A DNA stretch of 64,000 nt, taken from assembly GCF_011390835.1 (NCBI RefSeq), contig NZ_JAABRQ010000005.1, positions 62,001 through 126,000 of the forward strand. The letters run 5' to 3'. This document shows positions 42,017-50,233 of this stretch, in pieces (the stretch's first letter is position 1; each line of letters begins with the position of its first letter). Under the pieces are notes generated by a model. That model saw only the letters and a program-made list of their open reading frames with translations, was not told the origin of the DNA and ran no database searches. This stretch comes from Hydrogenophaga sp. Its GTDB lineage: Bacteria; Pseudomonadota; Gammaproteobacteria; Burkholderiales; Burkholderiaceae_C. Made by a program: the position numbers and the translations under genes.

Positions 42017-42714
42017 GCGCGGCTCCTCAGGATGGTTTCGGCCAAGCCAAAGTCTTCCGGGTAGGTCACCTTGAAGTTCTGTGCACTGCCAGGCACCAGG
42101 CGCGGCGCGTGGCCGGCCAACTCCATGGCGCTGGACTCGTCGGTCACGCCGGCGAAACGGCTGCCGGCCTGAGCTTGCAGAGCATCCAGCAAAGCGCCCA
42201 GGCGAAACATCTGGGGCGTCTGCGCCAGCCATTTGTCTTCCCGGTCCAGCGTGGCAGCCACCCGACCCTCTGTTTCAACCTTGAGCGTGTCGGGCAGCTT
42301 GAGCGCGAGCAGTCCACCCACGGGATCGTGCTCGCCGGCGTCGATCAACACCTCGATTTGCTGCGGCGTGATCAGGCAACGCGCTGCGTCGTGCACCAGC
42401 ACCCAGTCCATGTCGGTAGCACCGCCATCGCGCAAAGCCTGCAAACCGTTGAACACGGTCTCCGCGCGGCTGCTGCCGCCGCATCGTGCGAGGTGCACGT
42501 CTGGATGGTCAAGAGAGAGGAACCGGTCCGCCGGCGCCACCACGATCCAGACCTGCCGCACCCGCGCCACCGCTTGAAACGCCGCCAGAGTGTGCAGCAC
42601 CATGGGCACACCGGCGAGCAGCTGGTATTGCTTGGGGGTGGCGCTACCGGAGCGCGCACCCTGTCCCGCGCAAGGCATGAGCACAAAGAAGCGGGGGGCG
42701 TCGGGTGGGGTCAA
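42013..42714 (-). CDS. ispD: 2-C-methyl-D-erythritol 4-phosphate cytidylyltransferase
   Basis: IspD joins CTP and methylerythritol phosphate. Motifs are [14 protein letters not shown] with [35 protein letters not shown] and [12 protein letters not shown], all typical. The start is uncertain. TTG at 42712-42714 gives 233 residues and the family N-terminus; an ATG 28 codons further up would give an unusual extension that overlaps the mfd leader. It is coupled to ispF by a 4-base overlap, and is divergent from mfd. Confidence 0.93.
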   Translation of the reverse strand: MTPPDAPRFFVLMPCAGQGARSGSATPKQYQLLAGVPMVLHTLAAFQAVARVRQVWIVVAPADRFLSLDHPDVHLARCGGSSRAETVFNGLQALRDGGATDMDWVLVHDAARCLITPQQIEVLIDAGEHDPVGGLLALKLPDTLKVETEGRVAATLDREDKWLAQTPQMFRLGALLDALQAQAGSRFAGVTDESSAMELAGHAPRLVPGSAQNFKVTYPEDFGLAETILRSRA

Positions 42715-42765
42715 GTGAGCCTGGTCAGGGTTCGGTGAGAAGCTGCATTCTAGAATCAGTGCATC

Positions 42766-42793
42766 CACCCCCCGTCGTACCAGCCGGGGGGTG
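42766..42793. promoter_or_regulatory. Perfect hairpin in the mfd-ispD divergent region
   Basis: CACCCCCCG (42766-42774) and CGGGGGGTG (42785-42793) form a 9-bp perfect stem with a 10-base loop, 40 bases before the mfd ATG. No T-run follows on either strand. A TAGAAT at 42751-42756 is a candidate -10 for mfd just upstream. The hairpin could be part of the mfd leader mRNA. Confidence 0.45.
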
Positions 42794-42833
42794 TTCGTCA
42801 TGGCCACCTGCGCCATGCGTTCACCGCGACACC

Positions 42834-45800
42834 ATGGACCTCCCCAAACTCTCCCCCGGCAAGCGCTTCACCCTGCCCCGTCCCACTGGGGCGGCCGATG
42901 CCTTGTTGCTCGCCCAGCTCGCGCGACGCGACAAGGCGCAAGGCCGGTTGACGGCCATCGTCACCGCCGATGCCACCGACGCGCAGCGCCTGATCGAGGA
43001 AATCGCCTTCTTCGCGCCCGAGATCCGCTGCGCCCTGTTTCCCGACTGGGAAACCCTGCCCTACGACAGCTTTTCACCGCATCAGGATCTGATCTCCGAG
43101 CGTCTGGCCACGCTCTGGCGCATCCACACCCGCGGCCAGGCACAACACGCCGAAGGGAGTGCCGACGTGGTGCTGGTGCCCGCCACCACCGCGCTCTACC
43201 GCCTCGCGCCGCCTGCTTTCCTGGCCGGCTACACCTTTCACTTCAAGGTCAAGCAACAGCTCGACGAAGCGCAGCTCAAGGCCCAGCTCACGCTGGCGGG
43301 CTACCAGCATGTGACGCAGGTGGTGAGCCCCGGTGAGTACGCGGTGCGCGGCGGCCTGATCGACCTCTTCCCCATGGGTTCTCTGGTGCCCTACCGAGTG
43401 GATCTGTTCGACGACGAGATCGACACCATCCGAACCTTCGATCCCGACACCCAGCGCAGCCTCTACCCGGTGCCCGAGGTGCGGCTGCTGCCTGGACGCG
43501 AGTTTCCGATGGACGATGCGGCGCGGGCCAAATTCCGCAGCCGCTGGCGCGAGCTGCTCGAAGGCGACCCAACCAAGAGTCGCATCTACAAGGACGTGGG
43601 CAACGGTGTGGCCACCGCCGGCATCGAGTACTACCTGCCGCTGTTCTTTGAAGAGACTGCCACCGTCTTTGATTACCTGGGCGACGCATCGACTGTCGTG
43701 CTGCATGGCGACCTCGAGCCCGCCTTCCAGCGTTTCTGGCAGGATACCCAAGAGCGCTACCGCATCGTGCGCACCGACCCCGACCGCCCGGCCCTGCCGC
43801 CGGAATCGTTGTTTCTCAAGCCCGAGCAGTTTTACACCGAGGCCAACGCACACGCCCAGCTCGCGATTCGCCCCACGCTGGACGATGCGGCCGACAATGC
43901 ATTTGCCCAGGCGCTGGGCGATCTGTCGGTGGTGCGGGGTGCCGAAGACCCGCTCGCCCGCCTGCAAGCCCACATCCGCAACACGCCGCACCGCGTGCTG
44001 GTGTTGGCCGAGAGCGATGGCCGGCGCGAGAGCCTGCTTGATTTCCTGCGCGCCAGTGGCGTGAACCCGCCAGCCTTCGACACGCTGGCCGAGTTCCAGA
44101 CCAGCGACGAGCGCGTGGGCATCGCCACCGCTGCGCTCACAGTGGGTTTTTCGTCGATTGAAGACGGCATCGACTTCGTCACCGAAACCGAGCTGTTCGC
44201 TGCTGGTCCCACCACGCGCAAACGCCGAAAGCAGGAACAGGTCAGCGATGTCGATGCGCTGATCAAGGACCTCTCCGAACTCAACCTGGGCGATCCGGTG
44301 GTGCACAACGCCCACGGCATCGGTCGCTACCGCGGCCTGGTGAACATGGACATGGGCGACAAGAACCCCGACGGCACACCCGCGCTGATGGAGTTCCTGC
44401 ATCTGGAGTACGCCGACAAGGCAGTGCTGTACGTGCCGGTGAGCCAGCTCCAGCTGATCGGTCGCTACACCGGGGTGAGCGCCGACGAAGCGCCGCTGCA
44501 CAAGCTGGGCAGCGGCCAGTGGGAGAAGGCCAAGCGCAAGGCCGCAGAGCAGGTGCGTGATGCCGCCGCCGAGCTGCTCAACATCTATGCCCGCCGCGCC
44601 GCACGCCAGGGTCATGCGTTCCGCTACTCGGCGCAGGACTACGAGGTGTTCGCCAACGACTTCGGCTTTGAAGAAACCGCCGACCAGCGCGCCGCCATCC
44701 ATGCCGTGATCCAGGACATGATCAGCCCGCGTCCGATGGACCGGCTGGTCTGCGGCGACGTGGGCTTCGGCAAGACCGAGGTCGCGCTGCGCGCCGCCTT
44801 CGTGGCGGTCACCGGCGGGCGTCAGGTGGCCTTTCTCGCGCCAACCACCCTCCTGGCCGAGCAGCATTTCCAGACACTGGTCGACCGCTTCGGCAAATGG
44901 CCGATCAAGATCGCCGAAATGAGCCGCTTTCGCTCGCAAAAAGAAATCACCGCTGCGCTCAAGGGTGTGGCCGACGGCTCGGTCGATATCGTGGTCGGCA
45001 CCCACAAACTGCTGAGCGAGAAGACCAAGTTCAAAGACCTGGGCCTTCTCATCATCGACGAAGAGCACCGCTTCGGCGTGCGCCACAAAGAGCAGATGAA
45101 GCAGCTGCGCGCCGAGGTGGACGTGCTCACGCTCACCGCCACACCGATTCCGCGCACGCTGGGCATGGCGCTCGAAGGGCTGCGCGACCTGAGCGTGATC
45201 GCCACCGCGCCGCAGCGGCGTCTCGCCATCAAGACTTTTGTGCGCAGCGAGAGCAATGGCGTGATCCGCGAAGCGGTGTTGCGCGAACTCAAGCGCGGTG
45301 GCCAGGTCTACTTCCTGCACAACGAGGTCGACACGATCGAGAACCGCCGGCAAAAGCTAGAAGAGATCTTGCCCGAGGCGCGCATTGCAATTGCCCATGG
45401 CCAGATGCCCGAGCGCGAGCTGGAGCGGGTGATGCGCGATTTTGTGGCGCAGCGCTACAACCTGCTGCTGTGCTCCACCATCATCGAAACCGGCATTGAC
45501 GTGCCTACCGCCAACACCATCGTCATGGCACGGGCCGACAAGTTTGGTCTGGCACAGCTGCACCAGCTGCGCGGCCGCGTGGGCCGAAGCCACCACCAAG
45601 CCTACGCCTACCTCATGGTGCCCGACATCGAAGGCCTGACCAAACAGGCTGGGCAACGGCTGGACGCCATTCAGCAAATGGAAGAGCTGGGCTCGGGCTT
45701 TTACCTCGCCATGCACGATCTTGAAATCCGTGGTGCTGGCGAGGTGCTGGGCGAGAACCAGAGCGGCAACATGCTGGAAGTGGGTTTCCAGCTGTACAAC

Positions 45801-46328
45801 GAGATGCTGAGCGAGGCCGTGCGCTCCTTGAAGGCTGGGCGCGAGCCTGATCTGCTCTCGCCGCTGTCGGTCACCACCGACATCAACCTGCACGCGCCAG
45901 CCCTGTTGCCGAGCGACTACTGCGGCGACGTGCACCTGAGACTGTCGTTCTACAAAAAGCTCGCTACGGCCAAGACGCCCGACCAGGTCGACGCGCTGCT
46001 GGAAGAGATCGTCGACCGCTTCGGCAAGCTTCCGGTGCAGGCCCAGACCCTGGTCGATGTCCACCGGCTGCGCGTGCTGAGTGCCCCGTTCGGCGTGATC
46101 AAGGTCGATGCGACGCCCGGCGTGACCCTCATCACCTTCAAGCCCAACCCGCCGATCGAGCCGATGAAGATCATCCAGCTGATCCAGAAGAACAAGCACA
46201 TCAAACTGGCTGGCAATGAAAAGCTGCGCATCGAGCGCGAGCTGCCCGAGGTGAAAGACCGCGTGCTGCTGGTGCGCGATGTGCTGCGCTCGCTCGGCCA
46301 GCCAACCGCAACCCCCGAACCTGCTTGA
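42834..46328 (+). CDS. mfd: Transcription-repair coupling factor Mfd
   Basis: Mfd removes RNA polymerase stalled at DNA lesions and recruits UvrA. It has 1164 residues. The UvrB-like N-terminal module spans about 15-400 (GGLIDLFPMGSLVPYRVDLFD region), the RNA-polymerase interacting domain about 490-570 (PVVHNAHGIGRYRGL), and the RecG-like translocase about 610-960 with Walker A CGDVGFGKTEVALRA, DEEH in LLIIDEEHRFGVRHK, LTATPIPRTL, and the TRG region HQLRGRVGRSHHQAYAY. The ATG at 42834 gives the family start MDLPKLSPGKRF; the frame is open upstream. serB follows after 7 bases. Confidence 0.97.
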   Translation: MDLPKLSPGKRFTLPRPTGAADALLLAQLARRDKAQGRLTAIVTADATDAQRLIEEIAFFAPEIRCALFPDWETLPYDSFSPHQDLISERLATLWRIHTRGQAQHAEGSADVVLVPATTALYRLAPPAFLAGYTFHFKVKQQLDEAQLKAQLTLAGYQHVTQVVSPGEYAVRGGLIDLFPMGSLVPYRVDLFDDEIDTIRTFDPDTQRSLYPVPEVRLLPGREFPMDDAARAKFRSRWRELLEGDPTKSRIYKDVGNGVATAGIEYYLPLFFEETATVFDYLGDASTVVLHGDLEPAFQRFWQDTQERYRIVRTDPDRPALPPESLFLKPEQFYTEANAHAQLAIRPTLDDAADNAFAQALGDLSVVRGAEDPLARLQAHIRNTPHRVLVLAESDGRRESLLDFLRASGVNPPAFDTLAEFQTSDERVGIATAALTVGFSSIEDGIDFVTETELFAAGPTTRKRRKQEQVSDVDALIKDLSELNLGDPVVHNAHGIGRYRGLVNMDMGDKNPDGTPALMEFLHLEYADKAVLYVPVSQLQLIGRYTGVSADEAPLHKLGSGQWEKAKRKAAEQVRDAAAELLNIYARRAARQGHAFRYSAQDYEVFANDFGFEETADQRAAIHAVIQDMISPRPMDRLVCGDVGFGKTEVALRAAFVAVTGGRQVAFLAPTTLLAEQHFQTLVDRFGKWPIKIAEMSRFRSQKEITAALKGVADGSVDIVVGTHKLLSEKTKFKDLGLLIIDEEHRFGVRHKEQMKQLRAEVDVLTLTATPIPRTLGMALEGLRDLSVIATAPQRRLAIKTFVRSESNGVIREAVLRELKRGGQVYFLHNEVDTIENRRQKLEEILPEARIAIAHGQMPERELERVMRDFVAQRYNLLLCSTIIETGIDVPTANTIVMARADKFGLAQLHQLRGRVGRSHHQAYAYLMVPDIEGLTKQAGQRLDAIQQMEELGSGFYLAMHDLEIRGAGEVLGENQSGNMLEVGFQLYNEMLSEAVRSLKAGREPDLLSPLSVTTDINLHAPALLPSDYCGDVHLRLSFYKKLATAKTPDQVDALLEEIVDRFGKLPVQAQTLVDVHRLRVLSAPFGVIKVDATPGVTLITFKPNPPIEPMKIIQLIQKNKHIKLAGNEKLRIERELPEVKDRVLLVRDVLRSLGQPTATPEPA

Positions 46329-46335
46329 AATCAAA

Positions 46336-47061
46336 ATGACCACTGCCACCGAATTCGCCCCTGGCCTGACCGTCCAGGGCTTTGACCCGCCGTTGAAGCT
46401 TTCGGACTTCAAGCTCATCGCGTTCGACATGGATTCCACGCTCATCAACATCGAGTGCGTGGACGAGATCGCCGACGCCGCCGGTCGCAAGCCCGAGGTG
46501 GCGGCCATCACCGAAGCGGCCATGCGCGGCGAGATCACCGACTACAAGGAGAGCTTGCGCCAGCGCGTGGCGCTGCTGCGTGGCGTGACGGTGGCGCACA
46601 TGGAGCAGGTCCTGGCTGAGCGCCTGCAGCTCAACCCGGGCGCTGAGGCGCTGGTGAAAGCCTGCAAGGCGGCCGGGCTCAAGGTGCTGCTGGTCTCGGG
46701 CGGCTTCACCTACTTCACCGACCGCGTGCGCGACCGGCTGGGTATCGACTTCACCCGATCCAACGTGTTGGAAACTGAAAGTGGTCCGAACTGCGGCCAG
46801 CTCACCGGCCGCATGGTGGACCAGGCCTGGGGCGACATCTGCGACGGCGCAGAGAAGCGCCGAACGTTGCTGGAGGTGGCCTCGCTGCTGGGCATCGCGC
46901 CCGCACAGTGCATCGCCATGGGCGACGGCGCCAACGACCTGCCCATGATGGACGCCGCTGGTTTGTCGGTGGCTTACCACGCCAAACCCAGGGTGCGCGA
47001 GCAGGCGATGGTGGCGATCAACGAAGGTGGGCTGGACCGCCTGCTTGAAGTGCTTCGCTGA
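46336..47061 (+). CDS. serB: Phosphoserine phosphatase
   Basis: SerB is the last enzyme of serine synthesis and belongs to the HAD superfamily. The 241-residue protein has the nucleophile motif AFDMDSTLINIECVDEIAD (first Asp), the Ser motif VLLVSGGFTYFTD and the metal site AMGDGANDLPMMD. It lacks the N-terminal ACT-like extension of some SerB proteins. The ATG at 46336 lies 7 bases after the mfd stop, suggesting cotranscription. Confidence 0.95.
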   Translation: MTTATEFAPGLTVQGFDPPLKLSDFKLIAFDMDSTLINIECVDEIADAAGRKPEVAAITEAAMRGEITDYKESLRQRVALLRGVTVAHMEQVLAERLQLNPGAEALVKACKAAGLKVLLVSGGFTYFTDRVRDRLGIDFTRSNVLETESGPNCGQLTGRMVDQAWGDICDGAEKRRTLLEVASLLGIAPAQCIAMGDGANDLPMMDAAGLSVAYHAKPRVREQAMVAINEGGLDRLLEVLR

Positions 47062-47075
47062 CCCCGCCCGCCAGC

Positions 47076-47636
47076 GTGTCCGCAACACCCCCACCTCCCC
47101 CCCCACCAGCCAGCTGGCCGCAAAGGCTGCGATCGCACCTCGGTACCGTCGGGCTGGTGCTGCTTGTCTTCTTCGGTGTGCAAGCCTGGCAGACGCGCGG
47201 CGTGCCGAGCGGCACACTGCCCGATGCTGCCGCCTTCACCTTGATCGAGCCCGATGGCCAACGCCGCACCACCACCCTGGCCGAGTGGCGTGCGCAACAC
47301 CCCGGCCAGGCGGTCGCCCTGCATGTGTGGGCCGAGTGGTGTCCGATCTGCCAGACCGAAGAAGGCAGCGTGACGTCGCTCTCTGAAGACCACCCTGTGC
47401 TGAGCATCGCCATGCAGTCAGGCCCGCCCGACGCGGTGGCGCGCGTGCTGGCGCAGCGCCAGTTGCCTTGGGCCACCGCTGTCGATGCGCGGGGCGAGAT
47501 CGCGAGCGCGCTGGGCTTTCGGGCGGTGCCCGCATTTGTGGTGGTGGATGCCGGAGGGCAGCTGCGCACACCCACCGTGGGCTACACCACCGAGCTCGGC
47601 ATGCGGGTGCGGCTGTGGTGGGCGCAGACCTTTTGA
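47076..47636 (+). CDS. Membrane-anchored thioredoxin-like protein (TlpA/ScsD type)
   Basis: This 186-residue protein has an N-terminal Pro-rich start, one membrane helix (about 23-42, VGLVLLVFFGVQAW) and a periplasmic thioredoxin fold (about 50-180). The redox site is WAEWCPIC (Cys-Pro-Ile-Cys), and the cis-Pro lies in FRAVPAFVVVDAGG. The CPIC form resembles ScsD-like proteins of periplasmic disulfide or copper-tolerance systems. The start is GTG at 47076-47078, 14 bases after serB. The stop codon abuts that of the convergent SUI1 gene. Confidence 0.85.
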   Translation: MSATPPPPPPPASWPQRLRSHLGTVGLVLLVFFGVQAWQTRGVPSGTLPDAAAFTLIEPDGQRRTTTLAEWRAQHPGQAVALHVWAEWCPICQTEEGSVTSLSEDHPVLSIAMQSGPPDAVARVLAQRQLPWATAVDARGEIASALGFRAVPAFVVVDAGGQLRTPTVGYTTELGMRVRLWWAQTF

Positions 47637-48014
47637 TCAGCCGCCAGCGCGCTTGACCTGATGCCCCTGTGCCTGCAGCGATGAAATCACCCGGTCCACG
47701 TGATCGCCCTGGATCTCGATCACACCGTCTTTCACCGTGCCACCGCTGCCGCACAGCGCCTTGAGCGACTTGCTCAGCGCCAGCAGGCCGGCCGCATCCA
47801 GCGCCACGCCCTTGACCACGGTCACCGCCTTGCCACCGCGACCTTGCGTTTCCCGGGACACCCGCACCCGACCATCGCCCACCGGCGCCGCGCGCGCCAG
47901 CGATTGGCACCGGCAAGTGGCTTGTGACTGGCGACAGACCGGGCACATGCGGCCTGCTTCGGTGGAGTACACCAGCCCGCCCATTTTTCTGTCCGACTTC
48001 ACTCGTTGATTCAT
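47637..48014 (-). CDS. SUI1/YciH-family translation initiation factor-like protein
   Basis: This 125-residue protein carries a C-terminal SUI1 domain (about 50-125; GRGGKAVTVVKGVAL, then LKALCGSGGTVKDGVIEIQG), related to eukaryotic eIF1. The N-terminal part has a CPVCRQSQATCRCQ cluster of four Cys that could bind zinc. The ATG at 48012-48014 gives the common start MNQRVKSDRKMGGLVYST. Bacterial YciH modulates start-site fidelity in vitro; its physiological role is uncertain. Confidence 0.9.
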   Translation of the reverse strand: MNQRVKSDRKMGGLVYSTEAGRMCPVCRQSQATCRCQSLARAAPVGDGRVRVSRETQGRGGKAVTVVKGVALDAAGLLALSKSLKALCGSGGTVKDGVIEIQGDHVDRVISSLQAQGHQVKRAGG

Positions 48015-48060
48015 GACCAGCATGGTAGCGCGGCCTACCCGCACAGGGCCGTTAAACTGA

Positions 48061-49344
48061 ATGCCTCACACCGCCATGCCCTTCACCGCCCTCGGCCTCG
48101 CGCCCACCCTCGCCCAGGCCGCTGCCCAGCTCGGCTGGACCACCCCCACCGCCATCCAGTCGTCCACGCTGCCGGTGGTGCTGTCGGGTGCGGATCTGCT
48201 CGCCACCGCACCCACCGGCTCGGGCAAGACCGCGGCGTTTGTGCTGCCCTTGCTGCAACTTTGTCTGAGCCGGACGAACGCGGAGCGACTTCGGGCGACC
48301 ACCCTCCTGGTGCTGGTTCCCACGCGCGAGCTGGCCGCCCAGATTTTTGATGTGATCCAGCAGCTGACGCAGAGCCTGGAGTCGCGACCCAAGGTCGTCA
48401 CCGCTGTCGGCGGCGTGTCGATCAATCCCCAGATGATGGACTTGCGCGGGGGCGCCGATGTGGTCGTCGCCACGCCCGGCCGACTGCTCGATCTGGTCGA
48501 TCACAACGCCCTCTCACTTTCAGAGGTTCAGCACCTGGTGCTCGACGAAGCCGACCGCCTGCTCGACCTGGGCTTTGCCAACGAGCTGGACCGGGTGCTG
48601 GCCTTGTTGCCCAAGCATCGGCAAACCTTGCTGTTTTCGGCCACGTTCCCGGCCGTGGTCGAGCAGCTCGCCAGCCGCTGGCTGATCGAGCCGAAACGCA
48701 TTGCCATCGCAGGTCCCAGCCCAGGGCCTGCCACTATCGAGCAGCGCGTGATTCTGGTGGATGCTTCCCGGCGCGCTCAACTGGTGCGCAAGCTCATTCG
48801 CGAGCATGGCTGGGAACGGGTGCTGGTGTTTGTGGCCAGCCAGTACGCCGCCGACCACCTGGCGCGAAAGCTGCACCAGGGCGAGCTGTACGCCACCTCA
48901 TTCCACGGCGGCCTGAGCCAGGGCGCGCGCCGCCAGGCCCTGGGCGAGTTCAAGCAGCAACGCTGGGATGTGCTGGTCACCACCGACCTCGCCGCGCGCG
49001 GTCTGGATGTGGAGCAATTGCCGGTGGTCATCAACTTCGACCTGCCACGCTCTGCAACCGACCACACCCACCGCATCGGCCGCACCGGACGCGCCGGCGC
49101 ACCGGGCCTGGCCATCAGCCTGGTCAGCCCAGAGACCGAAGCCCACTGGCGGCTGATCGCCAGACGGCAGGATTTGACAGGCCTGCCAATCGAGGTGCTG
49201 CCCGGGTTTGAGCCCACTGAGTCGGCGCCGACCAACGATCAGGATCTGCAGGGCACCGGCGGTATCAAAGGCAAGCGGCCAAGCAAAAAAGACAAGCTGC
49301 GCGCGGCCGCGGCGCTGACCAATCGACCGCTTCCAGACGCCTGA
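48061..49344 (+). CDS. DEAD-box RNA helicase (RhlE-like)
   Basis: This ATP-dependent RNA helicase has 427 residues. Motifs in order are the Q motif (GWTTPTAIQSSTLP), Walker A APTGSGKT, Ia VPTRELAAQI, GG, TPGRLLDLV, DEAD in LVLDEADRLLDLGF, SAT in LLFSATFP, then the second domain with VFVASQYAADHLARKL, TDLAARGLDVEQLPVVINFD split as ARGLD and the final HRIGRTGRAG. A second in-frame ATG (MPFTALGL) five codons later is also a possible start. Likely roles are ribosome assembly or mRNA decay; the subfamily is a guess. Confidence 0.93.
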   Translation: MPHTAMPFTALGLAPTLAQAAAQLGWTTPTAIQSSTLPVVLSGADLLATAPTGSGKTAAFVLPLLQLCLSRTNAERLRATTLLVLVPTRELAAQIFDVIQQLTQSLESRPKVVTAVGGVSINPQMMDLRGGADVVVATPGRLLDLVDHNALSLSEVQHLVLDEADRLLDLGFANELDRVLALLPKHRQTLLFSATFPAVVEQLASRWLIEPKRIAIAGPSPGPATIEQRVILVDASRRAQLVRKLIREHGWERVLVFVASQYAADHLARKLHQGELYATSFHGGLSQGARRQALGEFKQQRWDVLVTTDLAARGLDVEQLPVVINFDLPRSATDHTHRIGRTGRAGAPGLAISLVSPETEAHWRLIARRQDLTGLPIEVLPGFEPTESAPTNDQDLQGTGGIKGKRPSKKDKLRAAAALTNRPLPDA

Positions 49345-49382
49345 CCGTTCACGCCATCGCCTTTCCCCAAGGCCTCACGACA

Positions 49383-49946
49383 ATGCCCCTGCCCAGCCCT
49401 TCTCCCCGCACCCCCATGCACACCCGCCGCACCACGTTTCGCGGATATGCGCGCGACGACGGCTGCTGGGATATCGAGGGTGAACTCATAGACACAAAGC
49501 CCCACACGTTCGAGATCGAAGGTGAAGGCCGCTGGGAGCCCGAGCAGGCGATTCACCACATGCATGTGCGCCTCACGCTCGATGAGGGAATGGTGATTCG
49601 CGACGTGGCGGTGGCAATGGACAGTTTTCCCCACGCCCCTTGCCCGCAGGCACAGGCGCCGATGCAACGGCTGATTGGCGAGAGTTTGGGACGCGGCTGG
49701 CGCCAGACTGTGATGCGCCACCTGGCCGGCGTTCAGGGCTGCACCCACCTGCGCGAGTTGCTGTTCGCCATGGCCACCGCCGCTTTTCAGAGCCGCTCGG
49801 CTTCATTCGCCCCACCGGAGGACGGCAGCCCACCCATGCACCTGGGCCAATGCCTGGCCTGGGATTTCAACGGTCCCGTAGTGGAGCGCGTGTACCCGAT
49901 GTTTTTCCGCTGGCAGCCGCTGGCGCGAGGGACACACGCTGACTGA
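49383..49946 (+). CDS. DUF2889 domain protein
   Basis: This 187-residue protein shows the DUF2889 pattern: MPLPSPSPRTPMHTRRTTF at the N-terminus, then GYARDDGCWDIEGELIDTKP and PMQRLIGESLGRGWR, and the late CTHLRELLFAMATAAFQS. No function is known for the family. It has no signal peptide or membrane helix. It lies just left of the tRNA fragment and the mobile element, so it is the last chromosomal gene before the insertion. Confidence 0.82.
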   Translation: MPLPSPSPRTPMHTRRTTFRGYARDDGCWDIEGELIDTKPHTFEIEGEGRWEPEQAIHHMHVRLTLDEGMVIRDVAVAMDSFPHAPCPQAQAPMQRLIGESLGRGWRQTVMRHLAGVQGCTHLRELLFAMATAAFQSRSASFAPPEDGSPPMHLGQCLAWDFNGPVVERVYPMFFRWQPLARGTHAD

Positions 49947-49990
49947 AACGATTTTCAGCGCAAATCCCCAAACAGTGAGGGGCAAAGACA

Positions 49991-50020
49991 AACGGCACCC
50001 GCGGGCGCCGTTGTCTTGTT
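49991..50020 (-). terminator. Hairpin beside the tRNA-Val fragment
   Basis: AACGGC (49991-49996) and GCCGTT (50007-50012) form an imperfect GC-rich stem. On the minus strand it is followed by TTGTCTTT; on the plus strand by TTGTCTTGTTT. It was probably the terminator of the intact tRNA-Val gene, and now also serves the DUF2889 gene. Confidence 0.6.
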
Positions 50021-50065
50021 TGGTGGGCGGTGCAGGGTTCGAACCTGCGACCCCTGCCGTGTGAA
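50021..50065 (-). tRNA. tRNA-Val(CAC) 3' half only: attachment site of an integrated element
   Basis: On the minus strand the sequence matches the 3' half of a tRNA-Val(CAC): anticodon loop TTCACAC, stem GGCAG, variable loop GGGTC, T arm GCAGGTTCGAACCCTGC, acceptor ACCGCCC and encoded CCA (50021-50023). The 5' half is missing: right of 50065 the sequence no longer fits a tRNA (no matching CTGCC, D arm or acceptor). A 3' tRNA fragment next to an integrase gene is the typical scar of site-specific integration. The intact tRNA should lie at the other end of the element. Confidence 0.88.
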
Positions 50066-50233
50066 TGACGGGAAATAGGACTTTCTGGGACGTTACGGGA
50101 CATCGCTTTCATAGGTAAACCGTCCCAAACTGTCTCTATAATTCCAGCGAAGTTTTTCCCACTTTTTCCCCACCAGATCTCGTCCATTGCGCTGTTGTCG
50201 TGAGACTTGATCTCACTTGAATGGAGACCCAGG

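Noticed and set aside
43074..45353. Very long open frame antisense to mfd (about 760 codons)
   Set aside because: Its residues are rich in His, Gln, Arg and Gly with no domain, as expected of the opposite strand of a GC-rich gene. Mfd on the plus strand is a complete, clear gene.
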